NCBI RefSeq assembly: GCF_037975245.1
Contig: NC_092580.1
Span: forward strand, 6,176,501-6,240,500
Length of the DNA: 64,000 bases
Origin: Apostichopus japonicus
Lineage: Eukaryota > Echinodermata > Holothuroidea > Aspidochirotida > Stichopodidae
Reading direction: 5' to 3'
This document shows positions 1-12,300 of this stretch, piece by piece; position 1 is the first letter of the stretch; every line of letters starts with the position of its first letter. The notes under the pieces were generated by a model. That model was not told the origin of the DNA. It searched no databases and saw nothing but the letters and a program-made list of their open reading frames with translations. A program made the position numbers and the translations under genes.

Positions 1-950
1 CTTAGTATGGGGATGTAACAACATAGTAAGTACATTTCTTTGCAACAGCAATTTTATCTTCATTAATATTCACGAGTGGAAGTGGCTTAATGGGAAATTG
101 TTAAAACCAGCTTGTAAACACAATATCTCAACTAATACACGTTGAATCAATGTCATACTTGGTGGGTAGATGCCCTACAATGATTAGATGTGCCCTATCA
201 TTTTTGGTTCTCGTCTCATGAATATTAATGATTGGGCAGGGCTTACCATAAAAATCATCAAAATGTCAATAAATATTTGTTCGATTTAGTTTATACTTGA
301 TATGGTGATGTAACTACCACAACAACCAAAAGATGGATCATTGCAATACTTGGCAGTTATATGCCCTTTGATGAGTAGATCGTTTATGGTTCCCATGTCA
401 TGAATATTAATAAAAGGATTGGGCTTTCGTAAAATTTGGTTCATACTAGTATGGTGATGTTGGTACATGATAAGCACATTTAAGTTCATGATGTCTCCAA
501 CTTTATGTCATTAACATTCATGAAATTTCAAGAAATGGCAGTTAAAGAAAAGACAAGAATTAAATGTTCCATGGTTTTCTTCCTTGACACATTAGGTTTG
601 TCATGCTTGATTTAGGCAATCAACTGTGTATATATTTGTGTGTATATCATGAATACTAATCATTGAAGATAAAATTCTCAATCAGATATCTCTGAAATAG
701 TATGTCTAATTAGATATATATGTACTTGGATAATTAATGTAAGTATATAGATACATGCTTATGAGATTAAAAAAAATTGACCTCATTAATATTCATGAAT
801 GTATCTGTTTTTATACTATGTCACTCAATAGACTTTTTCAATAATGATAACTAATTCCTATTACCTTCCTTTACATGTTGCCTCATTAGTCAATAGATAA
901 TCCCGCTTCATTTTGGTGTGCACAAGCTCGTGAATATTAACATGTATGGC
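1..950. repeat. Degenerate repeat region with recurrent CATGAATATTAA motif
   Basis: The motif or its reverse complement, with small changes, recurs near 64, 215, 397, 510, 645, 785 and 930. A TATGGTGATGT motif recurs near 5, 300 and 450. It looks like a decayed tandem or composite repeat. No gene seen. Confidence 0.45.
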
Positions 951-1859
951 TTACCACACTATGAATATGTTTGGGCACCAGAACCACTAAAATGTTTTCG
1001 TTTTCTGGTTGTTTTAAACAAAGAATAGGTACACCTTAAAATTTTATTGAACAAACTTGAATAAATTCATTTCTTCACAAAAAAATCTTTGGGAAGGGAA
1101 AATACTCATTCCAGACCTTAAACTTGCTTGATGTATAGGAAAATTTCACTCCACAGAACCGGAAACTTGGTTTGATATTTTGGTATGGACTACTGTCAGT
1201 ATCTGCATATTTAATTACAATATTTCATGATGCCATCTCCAGGATCTTAGCTGTTGGCTTGCATGCCAATCGTCATAACCACAAGTGTAAACTTATCCTA
1301 TATTCTTCCATAAAACATTGGAAAACCACAGACTTGCGCTTTAGTTATAGGGAGCACAGAACCTCTGACTTTGTATTGATTAGTATAGTCTGTGAGATGA
1401 TACCAAGTATTTATTACACAATGCCAAGACAATTTCCTTTGACACCATAGGACTTAGCATAGACTAGAGCAGAGAACTTTGACACATAGGACTAGTTTTT
1501 CAGTTCTAATGAGAGGTCTATTTAAGTAGCATATTATTGTTAATAAATGATCATATTTATAAGTCTAACAAAAAATGCAAACCATTGGCTAGTATAATTG
1601 TTTTTTGTATTGATTTTCATCTGGAAACTTAAGATATTTTGAATCCTCAATAGAGTGAGATAATATGTATAACAGGTACTCAAAAGGATTCTTTCCTTCC
1701 TACTTAGCTCCCTCTTCCCCACCCTATATCGATAAAACTGCAAAAATTTGGTTTGTAGTGCTCTTGGACAATTTAGTCTTTAATCGTATGTATACTAATG
1801 TTCTACTTCTATATTTTGGAATTTATCTGTTATGATGTGTTAGTGGAGATATTGTTACA
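951..1859. other. Non-coding stretch, nothing recognised
   Basis: AT-rich sequence with only short, compositionally random reading frames on both strands. No repeat structure, RNA gene or known protein motif was seen. Confidence 0.5.
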
Positions 1860-2633
1860 GGATCAGCCCGATATTCATAAGGACCATTATTCATAAGGGT
1901 CATTGTTCATAAGGTTCGTTATTCATGACATGCATTATTTCGAAAAAAAGGTTTGTTTTCCATAATCGGAAAAAAAGTTCGTTATTCATAATAAAAAGGG
2001 GTCATTGTTCATAAGGTCCGCTATTCATAATTTGGAAAAGGGTTCGATATTCATAATAGGAAAAAAGGTCCGTTTTTTCATAACCGGCAAAAAGGTTTGA
2101 TATTCATAATAGGAAAAAAGGTCCATTTTTCATAATCGGAAAAAAGGTTCGATATTCATAATAGGAAAAAAGGTCCGTTATTCATATTGGAAAAAATGGT
2201 TCGTTATTCATAATAGCAAAAAAGGTTCCTTACATTATTTAGAAAAGGTGTGATATTAATTATAGGAAAAAAGGTCCGTTTTTCATAATCGGAAAAAAGG
2301 TTTGATATTCATAATAGGCAAAAAGGTCCGTTATTCATATTGGAAAAAAAGGTTCGTTATTCATTATAGCAAAAAAGGTTCATTTTACATTATTGAGAAA
2401 AGGTTCGATGTTCATAATTTAGCAAGAAAGGTCTGTTTTTCATAATGGGCAAATTATGAAAAACGAACCTTTATGCCAATTATGAAAAACAAACCTTTTT
2501 TTCAATTATGAATACCGAACCTTTTTTTCCAATTATGGATAACGAACCTTATGAACAATGAACCTTATGAATAACAAACCTTATGACCAATGACCCTTAT
2601 GAATATCGGACCTTATGAATATCGAGCTGCTCC
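1860..2633. mobile_element. Foldback-type element with subrepeat-rich inverted arms
   Basis: The left end (GGATCAGCCCGATATTCATA) and the reverse complement of the right end (GGAGCAGCTCGATATTCATA) match. Inside, a unit of about 26-27 bases, GGTTCGTTATTCATAATAGG followed by an A-run, is tandemly repeated in plus orientation to about 2440, then in the opposite orientation to 2633. This is the architecture of foldback elements such as the sea urchin TU family. No transposase frame is present. No convincing target-site duplication was found. Confidence 0.7.
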
Positions 2634-3596
2634 CATTATTACCTTGTATAGAAATCCCTTGTAGGTACCTCCATTGTCTCTGTGTTATTGCCTACTGGAA
2701 CAGACAGACAAATGCTACATGGCCAAGCTACTTAAGAAGTTATATATAGGTGGTTGTGGTTGTTCCTTTTGGCCCCCAAGGAGCTGAGATTTTGGTATTG
2801 ATGTACTAGCTTGCCTCTACATTCAGTTTGGTTGCTCATGTGTGTATTAGTTAAGATGATCATTAGAAAGCTCTTTGTTGAGAGTATGAACAAAGTAAAA
2901 TAAAAGCGTATTACTAAGATGAATGAAGATCCTCATGAAGGAGCACTCACAGAAATTACTGAATTTTAGGATTTATCTCTTGTTTGCAACTGGCTTCATT
3001 ATGATTTTGTTTGCCAGAAAAACACATAGTGCCTATTTTTCACAGTGGGGTTGTGTCTTTATTAATGGTCTGCAAAGGCTATTGCAAAGAGTGTATCAAA
3101 TGTACTGTTCCTTGCATATTTGAAGTCTTCAGTTATTTTTGGGCCCTAGTGTTAGCTGACAAGGTTTTTAACAATTTAAGATTTGCTTCTTACCCCACAA
3201 ACTAAAAGGGACTTATATGAGGAGAAGAGATAAGGTCCTTGATCTCTTTCACTAGAAAGCTAAACTTGCCACAATATTAAAACTTGTCAAAACATACTTC
3301 ACCAATACATACCAACTGTGTTGAGCACTGCACAACAGATTAAAAGAATATGCAGAAAAGGTGTTGGCTATCTTCCCAAACTCATTTTTGTGATGGTTTT
3401 GTTTAAGTTCATAAAGAAATGCAATTAAAACTGCTAGCTGTGTCGGTAATACAACATCTGCAACAAACTACAAATGATATAAATTCTTTCTTACCAGCTT
3501 CCCCACTATCTACAGTTCTTGTAACTGCCTTGCTCTCTGTAGCATCTCTTTCCCCTGCAGCTATACCCTGCAGTTTCTCTTTCCTACTGCAGCTTA
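2634..3596. other. Non-coding stretch, nothing recognised
   Basis: Unique-looking AT-rich sequence. Two short overlapping plus-strand frames near 2923-3205 show no recognisable motif. Confidence 0.45.
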
Positions 3597-3900
3597 CCTA
3601 TCCTCGCCCCCCTCAACCCCCCTCCCCCTCAGCTTCCCTATCCTCGCCCCCTCCCCGCAGCTTCCCTATCCTCGCACCCCTCCCCCTCAGCCTCCCTATC
3701 CTCGCTCCCCTCCCCCGCAGCTTCCCTATCCTTGCCCCCTCCCCTGCAGCTTCCCTATCCTCGCACCCCTCCCCATCAGCTTCCCTATCCTCACCCCCTC
3801 CCCCGCAGCTTCCTTATCCTCGCCCCCCTCCCCCGCAGCTTCCCTATCCTCGCCCCCCTCTCCCACAGCTTCCCTTTCCTGGCAGCTTCCCTGTTCTACC
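3597..3900. repeat. Pyrimidine-rich minisatellite (about 27-base unit)
   Basis: About 11 copies of a unit like CAGCTTCCCTATCCTCGCCC followed by CCTCCCC. The plus strand is almost entirely pyrimidine. Long Pro/Ser/Leu-rich translations here are a by-product of the repeat. Confidence 0.85.
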
Positions 3901-6089
3901 TAGCCTGTGGGCAGAAGGATTTTGAATCGGCATATGTTTGTAACGATGCTAGTTTGTTTCAAAATCAGAAGATGTCAGGCAGCATTCTCTTCAAGAACTA
4001 GATGGCGCTGTGTATAAACAGGTAATAACTGTTTGTGATAACAGACAATGTAAAGAGCCCACGTCTGTTGCCTTTTGTAGTATGTTCTGTACCAAGTTAC
4101 AAGTACTTTAATGTATTAAATCTGCACATGCTATTAGCTCAATTCAAGTTTTCAGGCATTAATGTGTAAGTTATGCAAGGATTTACATACATTTGGGTTA
4201 ATTTGACATGATTTAAAGTGGATATATTAGTTATTTTCATGATTTGATAACGTATGTGATGAAAAGCTACAAGTGGTTGTTTAGCTTGTTACACTGTTAG
4301 CTGCACAACACCATTGTATTGAACTATATACATGTTTTAATATGGTGTATGACAACTTGTAAGTGCATATTCTGCATGCTTCCCTACACCCTGGATGATT
4401 CCCTACATCATATAGCTTCATTACATCCTATAACTTCTGTACATCCAATAGGTTCCCTATCTCCTGCAGCTGGCCCACATCCTGCAGCTTGCTTGGATCA
4501 TACTGATGAAAGTGCAACTTGAGAGCATTAAATTAAGACTTTACCAGAGATAGAAACTAAACAATCGTGAAGTAGTTTGCTTGTCAATATATTTTTCTTG
4601 ATACATTGTCATGCATAGCTTCATCCATATGTACAAGAATAAAGTAGGTTTAAATAACTCTAATATCAAATTTTAGGAGCATATCCTATCATTTCTCTTT
4701 GGATCATTAAATTTTTACAAGGTGGATTCCTGGGAGGTGAAGATTTTTCAAGGCTTCTGATTTTTCCAAAATACGCTATAAAGGTCACCCGTAAAGTTTC
4801 ATATGCTTTTGTGTAGGATCTGATACCTTCTAAACTATTGACCAAATATTGTGGAAGGGAAATTTAAGAAATAAATGTTTCAGTGTGAGAATGTGTTTTG
4901 AGGTGTCTCAATAAACTGTTCTTTTAGAATATTTGGAGCAAAACTGATGACATCTTACCATACATCAGAATTGTTTATTATTATAGGCATGATATTTGTC
5001 ACATTTGGTTTTAAGCCCTAAAAGTTTTCAACAAACTGCAGGAAGTCAAGCATGCCTTTCACCTTCCTTGAATATGCAATTGCATATATCAAAGAGTGTT
5101 ATAACACTCATAGGACTGGAATTGGGGAGGGGAGGGGGGGGGTGGAGGTTGTTGGTATCTTGATACACATTTGATTAAAAGAGAAACATCTATTTATCAT
5201 ATGATGTTATGACGATAGTTTTAGTTGATATATGAAGATAGGCAGGACAAATTCCACCAGCCTGCTGCTTCAATTCCAACTTAATTCTACAGTATGAAAT
5301 TCCTGTGCCATACTTCATGAGCAAACAGTGGCAGAGCATTAAAGGTTACAAGGGTGTCTTTCAATATATATCCTAGGATGCTCAGTGCATAAAAAGCAAT
5401 TAATTTGTTTTCACTATCACTCTGTATCTTGTTAAATGATTTTTTCATTTTAGTAAAAATTAGTAAACACCAAAAACCAATGCTTTAGAAGTTCATCAGG
5501 TGGATGATGCAACTTGCTCACTTATTTGTTCCCCCAATACATTCACAAAATTTTTATTCAGTTTTCAAAATAATCACTTCATTGCTAAAAATATGCCTTT
5601 GGTGTCAAAGAGCAATTTGTTGAATCCTGGATCAGCTGTACAAAATGCTATCAAAGACAGCTTGTCAAATTTTCTTAATTAATCCTTTGAAATATCAAAG
5701 TATCATTTAGTTCACTATCAAATGACAATTACTTGAATAATTAAAATACTATTTGAATACTGTACACATCATTGAAGTTTAAGTTTGGTACTAAGACTTC
5801 CTCTGAAAGTTTTTCAGTCTATGTTTTGAATAATTGAATATTCATGAACTACTGTGTTTTGTCAAGCAAATTTATTAATCGCAATGTCTATGCGGTACAC
5901 TTTCTCTATTTCTCTATGTACAAGATTATGACCTTAGCTTCAATTGACCATAAGAATTTCCAAATATCATTTGATTCTGTTTGATTCAGCTTGCTGTAGG
6001 CATGTGGCTTGAGGAGTGTGTCATACCAGTAAGATTTATGTTGATGAGACAGCCCATCCCTTTCTTTCTACTTCATTCACATTTTGCCT
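3901..6089. other. Intergenic DNA 3' of gene 1, with a short degenerate repeat at 4375-4500
   Basis: Around 4375-4500 a degenerate unit of about 20-21 bases (CCTACATCCT-like, and CCTGCAGCTTG) resembles a decayed relative of the 3597-3900 array. The rest holds the presumed 3' untranslated region of gene 1 and no recognisable gene. Confidence 0.4.
5871..5876 (-). promoter_or_regulatory. Candidate poly(A) signal for gene 1
   Basis: AATAAA on the minus strand about 215 bases beyond the stop. In AT-rich DNA this hexamer is common, so support is positional only. Confidence 0.3.
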
Positions 6090-6305
6090 CTAGGGTTGGA
6101 ACGGTAACGATCTGCTTTTTGAGAGGGCCCTCTGTGACTGGCATTCCCTGAAATCTTTCTTTCCATACCAAGTGCAATCGCCCCTTTCATTCCTGGTGCA
6201 TCTTGCAAAGTCTATTTCACATTGGTATTCGGTAGGTGCGATATCCAGCATGCAGTTGTCAGTGATCAAGTGTGATGGACAGTACTGGCCATAGCACACT
6301 CCCAC
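6090..6305 (-). CDS. Gene 1 exon 5: C-terminal TIMP domain and stop
   Basis: The acceptor ACCACAG precedes Val-Gly-Val-Cys-Tyr-Gly. The exon has seven cysteines, including Phe-Ala-Arg-Cys and Gly-Asp-Cys-Thr-Trp-Tyr-Gly, which matches the vertebrate Gly-Ser-Cys-Ala-Trp-Tyr-Arg-Gly motif. It ends with a basic tail (Lys-Ser-Arg-Ser-Leu-Pro-Phe-Gln-Pro) and TAG at 6090-6092. Confidence 0.9.
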   Translation of the reverse strand: MGVCYGQYCPSHLITDNCMLDIAPTEYQCEIDFARCTRNERGDCTWYGKKDFRECQSQRALSKSRSLPFQP

Positions 6306-9300
6306 CTGTGGTAAGCATAAAAAGCAAACATTATACCATGTTATTCTGTCAGTGTTTGGATGATGACTGTCACTATTTTTTTTTATGTGAACAGCTCCTT
6401 GGAATAGGAAGTGACTAGTTGTAAATTCAATCCAAAATATTATGTTTTCATATGAACATGTATTTAAAATAAATCTTATTATTGAAATAAATGATATAAG
6501 TTATTACAGGTGTTTGATTGCACAGTAATAATGTGTGGATCTGATAATGAATTGTTCATCAAGGTGTAAGCAGTGTAGCTCACAGCTAGGTTAAACATCC
6601 CTGCTCCCTTCCCATGTTGTGAAAAGGATCTACTTTGAGGCCAAAGCCTCAGATTAACAGATTTATTCTTTTGCATAGGTTCAGTCTGTAGCACTTTATA
6701 ACATGACAACCTTATTCAGCATAAGTTCAGTTGTGAATGTGGGTGGTGAAGCTATTGTGTGTAGAAGTTCTAGGGTCTCTGCCCTAATAGTTTTACCATA
6801 ACAAACAGACAATTCAAATGAACTTGTTCCTGTTGAATCCATCTAAACACCATATACAGGTAGTTAAACTTAGTACCGCAGTATGTGAATATGAAGATAT
6901 ATAGTTAATTGCATGCTGTAGTTTCTGTGAGTAAGGCATGTATTATATACTGAGTGATGGAACACCAGTCCTTGACGGGAAAGGATAATCAAATTTCCTT
7001 TGAGATTTGTCGGATTTAGGTAGCAAAGACCTTTCTTGTCAGACCATGGGACCCTTTTGACCTAGGACTTGTTTACAAGCTTGTGTGTTAAAGGGGTGAA
7101 ATGTAATGAGTATTGGTCACACATTTTAGCATAAAATAATTGCTGGCAACTTTTGGTTATACATTCCCGATGGTTTGGACTCTACATATTATCCACATAC
7201 ATTGAGGCAGATTCAATCAGACAATTAATTATCTCAGTGAGAGGAAAACATTCGTGGCGGATGACAGGCAAATACTATTTGAAGTTTGAACACTAGTGAA
7301 TGTCTAGTAATATTTGGGGCAGCAATAATGATTGTTGTTTTTTGCTGTTTTAATGGTCAATTGATGATGTTCTAATAGTGCAGATAATTTTAAATATCAG
7401 TATGATATGAGAACTACTAGCTATAGGTCCCATGGTATCCAACAATGTAAAGAGTGACTATATGATTAAAATCAGAAATAGAGAGAATATATCTGTTTTC
7501 AACTAAAATATGAGAAATCTGCTAATTAAAATTCTACTTTAATACCTAAACTGTATGCTACTTCTGTGGCTATCAGAACAAGATTGATGTTTATATTGAT
7601 TCAGCTATGGTTTCATTTAAGCTTCAACTTGATGTAGCTTTGTATTTTGTCATCATCTCATTTACATACTTACATTACAATCCCCACAACCTTTCTTCCA
7701 GTGGTATTTCAGTCCCTGCTTTTGTCGCCTTGTGATTTCACTGTATCTTTGAATGTAATCACAGAGTATCATATTCAGCTCTCCGTCCACAACTTTACCT
7801 ACAAAGAGAGAAAGAAGGGAAGAATAAATTATAGTCATACAAAAATGAAAGAGTACCAATTTGCAATGGGTTATTGTCAGTGGTTAAAATGCTTGACCAA
7901 GCACAACAGGTTAGGTGACTTCCAATGTTTCGAGCGGATACTATACCTTCTTGCATAATGCAAGATAGTTTGACCCAGGAATATTCAGCTGGAGTTTTTG
8001 CTTGCATGTGCTGATTATGTTGGTTTTGGATCCTGATTGTTTTAAGTTTCAAAGTTAAACTTTTGGGCAGTTGCAAAGCAGGTAAAGTGACAAGCGTAAT
8101 TCTGCAATCTGACCGTAATTATCTCAATTTATGAAAGGCTCTCGTCCAAAGTCCTGCGTAATTGATCAATTTGATTGCCACAGATGTACCATTTCCTACT
8201 GGAAAATAGTGGTTAATTGAGTTGATTTGATTACTTCCACAACTAGATAGAGTGCCATTTGCTGGCACCTGATTCTCATTGCAATATATCAAGCAATCTG
8301 CTCTCCAGGAAGGTTGAGAAATCGTCCTAATCCTGTTTGATAACTATTATCAAGAGGGCAAGGTTATGACTTAAACAAGACCAGAGCTTATATAAAACTC
8401 AACTAAACTGATAAAAGTCTGATTCCAAGCAGTTGAGCATTGCTGTGTTTGCAACTGTGTAATTGTCCAAGTGTTCTTCATACAGATGTGTGTATGCTAA
8501 TTACATTGTAATGTTATTATTGGCAACCAGGGTTTTGCTACTGTCCTTCAGACGATTTCTTACTTTCAAATGTCCATTAGTATGTTTATTGACTACCGAT
8601 AATTGCTGGATGGAAGGTTATATGCATGTATGCCTATCAGTAGACCCCCCCACCCGCCCCCCTTCAAAGGAGTACCAGGTCATGTCAGTTGATGTCAGGT
8701 GACCTCTACAGCTTCAACTTTAATATTGCTCCCACATACGCTAAACACTACCTAAAAGGTTGACTATCTTCAAACTATTAACATCTAGTTTACTGCCAAT
8801 TTCCTGACCGATATCTTTATGTGTCTACTCTGAAAAGTCATCATACCCAAAAGCAAAATAATTTAGCGGCAATGCCGCTTCATGTTAGGGGAGCTGTGGT
8901 AATTGATTTGGATAGTTTATTTGGAGAAATTTTGGACTCATTCCAACATAAATAGTCGTAGCTTTGATAACCAGTGGAGACTGTCAACTTCCTACTGGGC
9001 CGGTTGATGGGTTAGATGTTTAGACAGCCTTATAAACCTCAATGCCACACTAAGCTTTATAGCAATATACACTAAACAAACAGGAAAGCCATGCATTCAA
9101 TGGCAAAAAATGTCAAATGTCACATTGATCCTATGGTATCAAAAAGTATTAATGATGTGAGTTCCACAGAGACATTTGGCAGAGAATATGTAATGTTGAA
9201 TCAACAAGCATAAAACTTTGCGCTGTATCTCAACCATTCCTTGTTAAGAATTATTTGATAAAGGAGGGTATAATATGCATGCATGCGTTGAGGTGACAAA

Positions 9301-12300
9301 TGGGCTACTGGAGGTAGAAGTAAAAACAGAAGGCCGTAATAGTGTAGTTTGGACGCCCATTGACTTGACTTACCTGATAAAATATATCTTTCTCTTGTTG
9401 CTAAATATGTTACCCCACAGAGGCCGTCCGATGCAGAAGTTTTGATCTTAACAAATTGCTTTGGACTGATGAAGTTGTCACCTTTGTAAATTTTCTCAAT
9501 GTAAACTGTGTAGATGATCTTTACAGGTCTATTTGGATCAGTCAAACCTGTTGAAAGAAGAAAGTTTATATAACTTCTATAACAAAAAGGCCACTAAAAG
9601 TCATCAGTATTGTCCCAAGTATACAAGAAACTGCAATAAAATCATTGGACTTAAACAAGTATTTTATTAAAGGCACCCCCTTTAAAGCACATTCTCAAAC
9701 AGACATTTATTTTCTGATTTCAAGCATCTCAATGTCTGATAGTATTAGGGGAGACTCAACATCTAAGAGATTACTTTGTTTGGATGGAGAGGAGTAGGGC
9801 CAGGGGGAGGGGGAGGGGGGTTGTAGGGGCAGTGGAGAAACTGATGACCTTTCACTGAATCAAGACTATACCACACCCCATTTAATATTCATTTCATTAT
9901 AAATGATAGAATTTTCATATCAGAAACATGTAGGTGCCCTTTTTGGTAATTCCTTCCTCTTTGAAGAACTCTTTTCCTACTGTAATAGATTACTTATATT
10001 GCTCAAGGTTTACTCCATAGCAATGGCCAAACTAAATATCCATTTCTTTTGCAATAACATCACCTACCTCTTTTCCTTCCTGAAGTTGTTTGGAATTTGA
10101 AATCTAATCCTTGACTATGTTCAGTTATCAATAACAAAGGTTTATATATATATTGTGTCCCTAAGGTTGTTAATCTATTTCTGAAGCCAAACATGCTCCT
10201 ACGATTAGTTCTCATGCATTCTTTAATCTTTTCCTTTTCATCCACCCTTTCTCTCTGTCCCACTGGTCAAATATTCTCTGTCAAGGTTTATGGAGGACTG
10301 TCAATCCACAGAAAACTGTTGGCTGGTACAAGGAAGTTAAGTGGATGTATTTCTAAGGATGCCTAGCAAGCTCAATAGTATACTTTTGGCTACATGTTTT
10401 CAATAACATTTCCGTCTCCTTCTGCAGGAAATACCAATTACACTTTGAGTATACACTCTAGCACTTTCGATACACTACAGTTTCAGAGTGTGTCATGTGG
10501 CTATGTTAAGCAACCAAAACATGTCTTTTCATAAAGGGCTATTCTGGAAATGGGAAAAAGAGTAAGAGGGAAGTGGGTGAGAAAGGCCTATTCTTATATG
10601 TGTATTATGATGCTAAGTCAGTTGCATCAGAATATGTGGTATCTGCACCTCTCTCTGTATTCAATGCTGGGAACACTCAGCTCAGTTGGATGAGAAATTT
10701 ATATGGCAAACCTTTGGGCCACCTTTTCCCTAGCATGAGTTTCTGTTGCATTGTTGTACCCAAAGTTGCCTTTTGCATTGCTGAAAGTCAGCACATCCTA
10801 TCCAAATGACTTCAAAGCTGTTAAACAAAGACAAGTGTTCCACTAAGAAAGAAGTAGATAAGTTTTCCATTTGAATTGTGACTACTTTTACCTGAAAATG
10901 GAGAGTATTCAATGAGTCCTGGGGGTCCTCTTCTTGCTGCTGATAGTGGTTCATTTAGCCAAGGGGCTAGTTCTACAGCAGACTGGCCATCTGATGTTGG
11001 GGGCGCTGTTGTAGTCTCAACTTTGTCAGGATATATCGTCTCTTTACTGGTGACTTTAACTCTTACAACTGAAGGGGACAAAAAGGAAAGAACATCATTA
11101 GTGATAGCTGGAAAATGTTACACACAGAAAAAACAGTGTGGCTGTTGGTATGGTAAGGTAGGGGTAGATATAATAGCATAATGGTAAATGGGTATCAGGA
11201 TTACTTAGTTACATTTCAGAGAACTGTGGTTAATTAGCAAAGAACAAAAAACAATATAATAACCCAGCTAACTAGTTACATGCCTGAGTGGGTGGGTACT
11301 TGGAGAAAAAATGGTTGTATTTCAAACATGAAGAGAAGAGTTGAGTAAAGAGAGACTGTAAGAAGGGAGAAGAGGCAAAAATCTAAGAATAAGAGAAAAT
11401 ATCAAGCATTCATTTCATGATCATTCTCATTTGCTGCTTATTGCCACACATGTTTGATGTGTGCAGAAAATGTGGAATCCCAAACTGCAAACTTGCCTGC
11501 CGTATACTAAAATTATGAAAAAGCGAATAATCGTTGTGAACATGTAAGTTCAAGTGTATGTTCCCTGGCATCACCATGTCAACTTCCCCAAAGAGCTAAG
11601 AAAATGTTATTCCAATTGAGAGATATGACAGACATAATGTTCTTTCACATACAAGGATAAAGACTTGATCAAGGTTAAATATGACAACATCAAGCCATAT
11701 GTGCTTCAGTTTTCTTTAAAACGCTTTCTTTATTTTGTTATAATGTTTATGTTCTGCAATGGAGATGCTTTAGGCCAATGCCGAATCTACCATACTGAAG
11801 CTCTTAGAGTGGCCTAATGATGGCATTGGGTTTCAGTGTCAACACTGTTAACATTCTACCTTGAATATATGTGAAAGGAACACAGAAAGTGAAAGATTTC
11901 AGATTCTAGTGGCACTATTGCATCACAGATTTACAAACTTGCAACGACTCATAAATGACTAAAACTATAGGATATCTCCCAAACGAAGCAAGATAGAGTT
12001 TTGGGTCTATGTCTAAAGATAATGGTTGGATTTGTGTCTTCTGACTCCTTTGACTGATCTAGATAGGACTAATAAAGAAGAGAACAATACAAACAGTACT
12101 TCTCAATTAAGTTATTTATAGAACATTGCTTCACTTTGTAAGGCACTTGATGGTGTCTACTTTACATAAGAAGAATGAAGGATGTTCTATGTAACAAGTT
12201 AACATTTGGGAGTACAATATAGTGACAACTGTTCTAAAATTGGTATATATACCAGTAAACAAAGCAAAAATGTCATCCAAAAACCTCTGAAGAGTAGCAA

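Noticed and set aside
3419-3925. 168-codon plus-strand open frame rich in Pro, Ser and Leu
   Set aside because: It is the translation of the 27-base minisatellite; other frames over the same array are open too.
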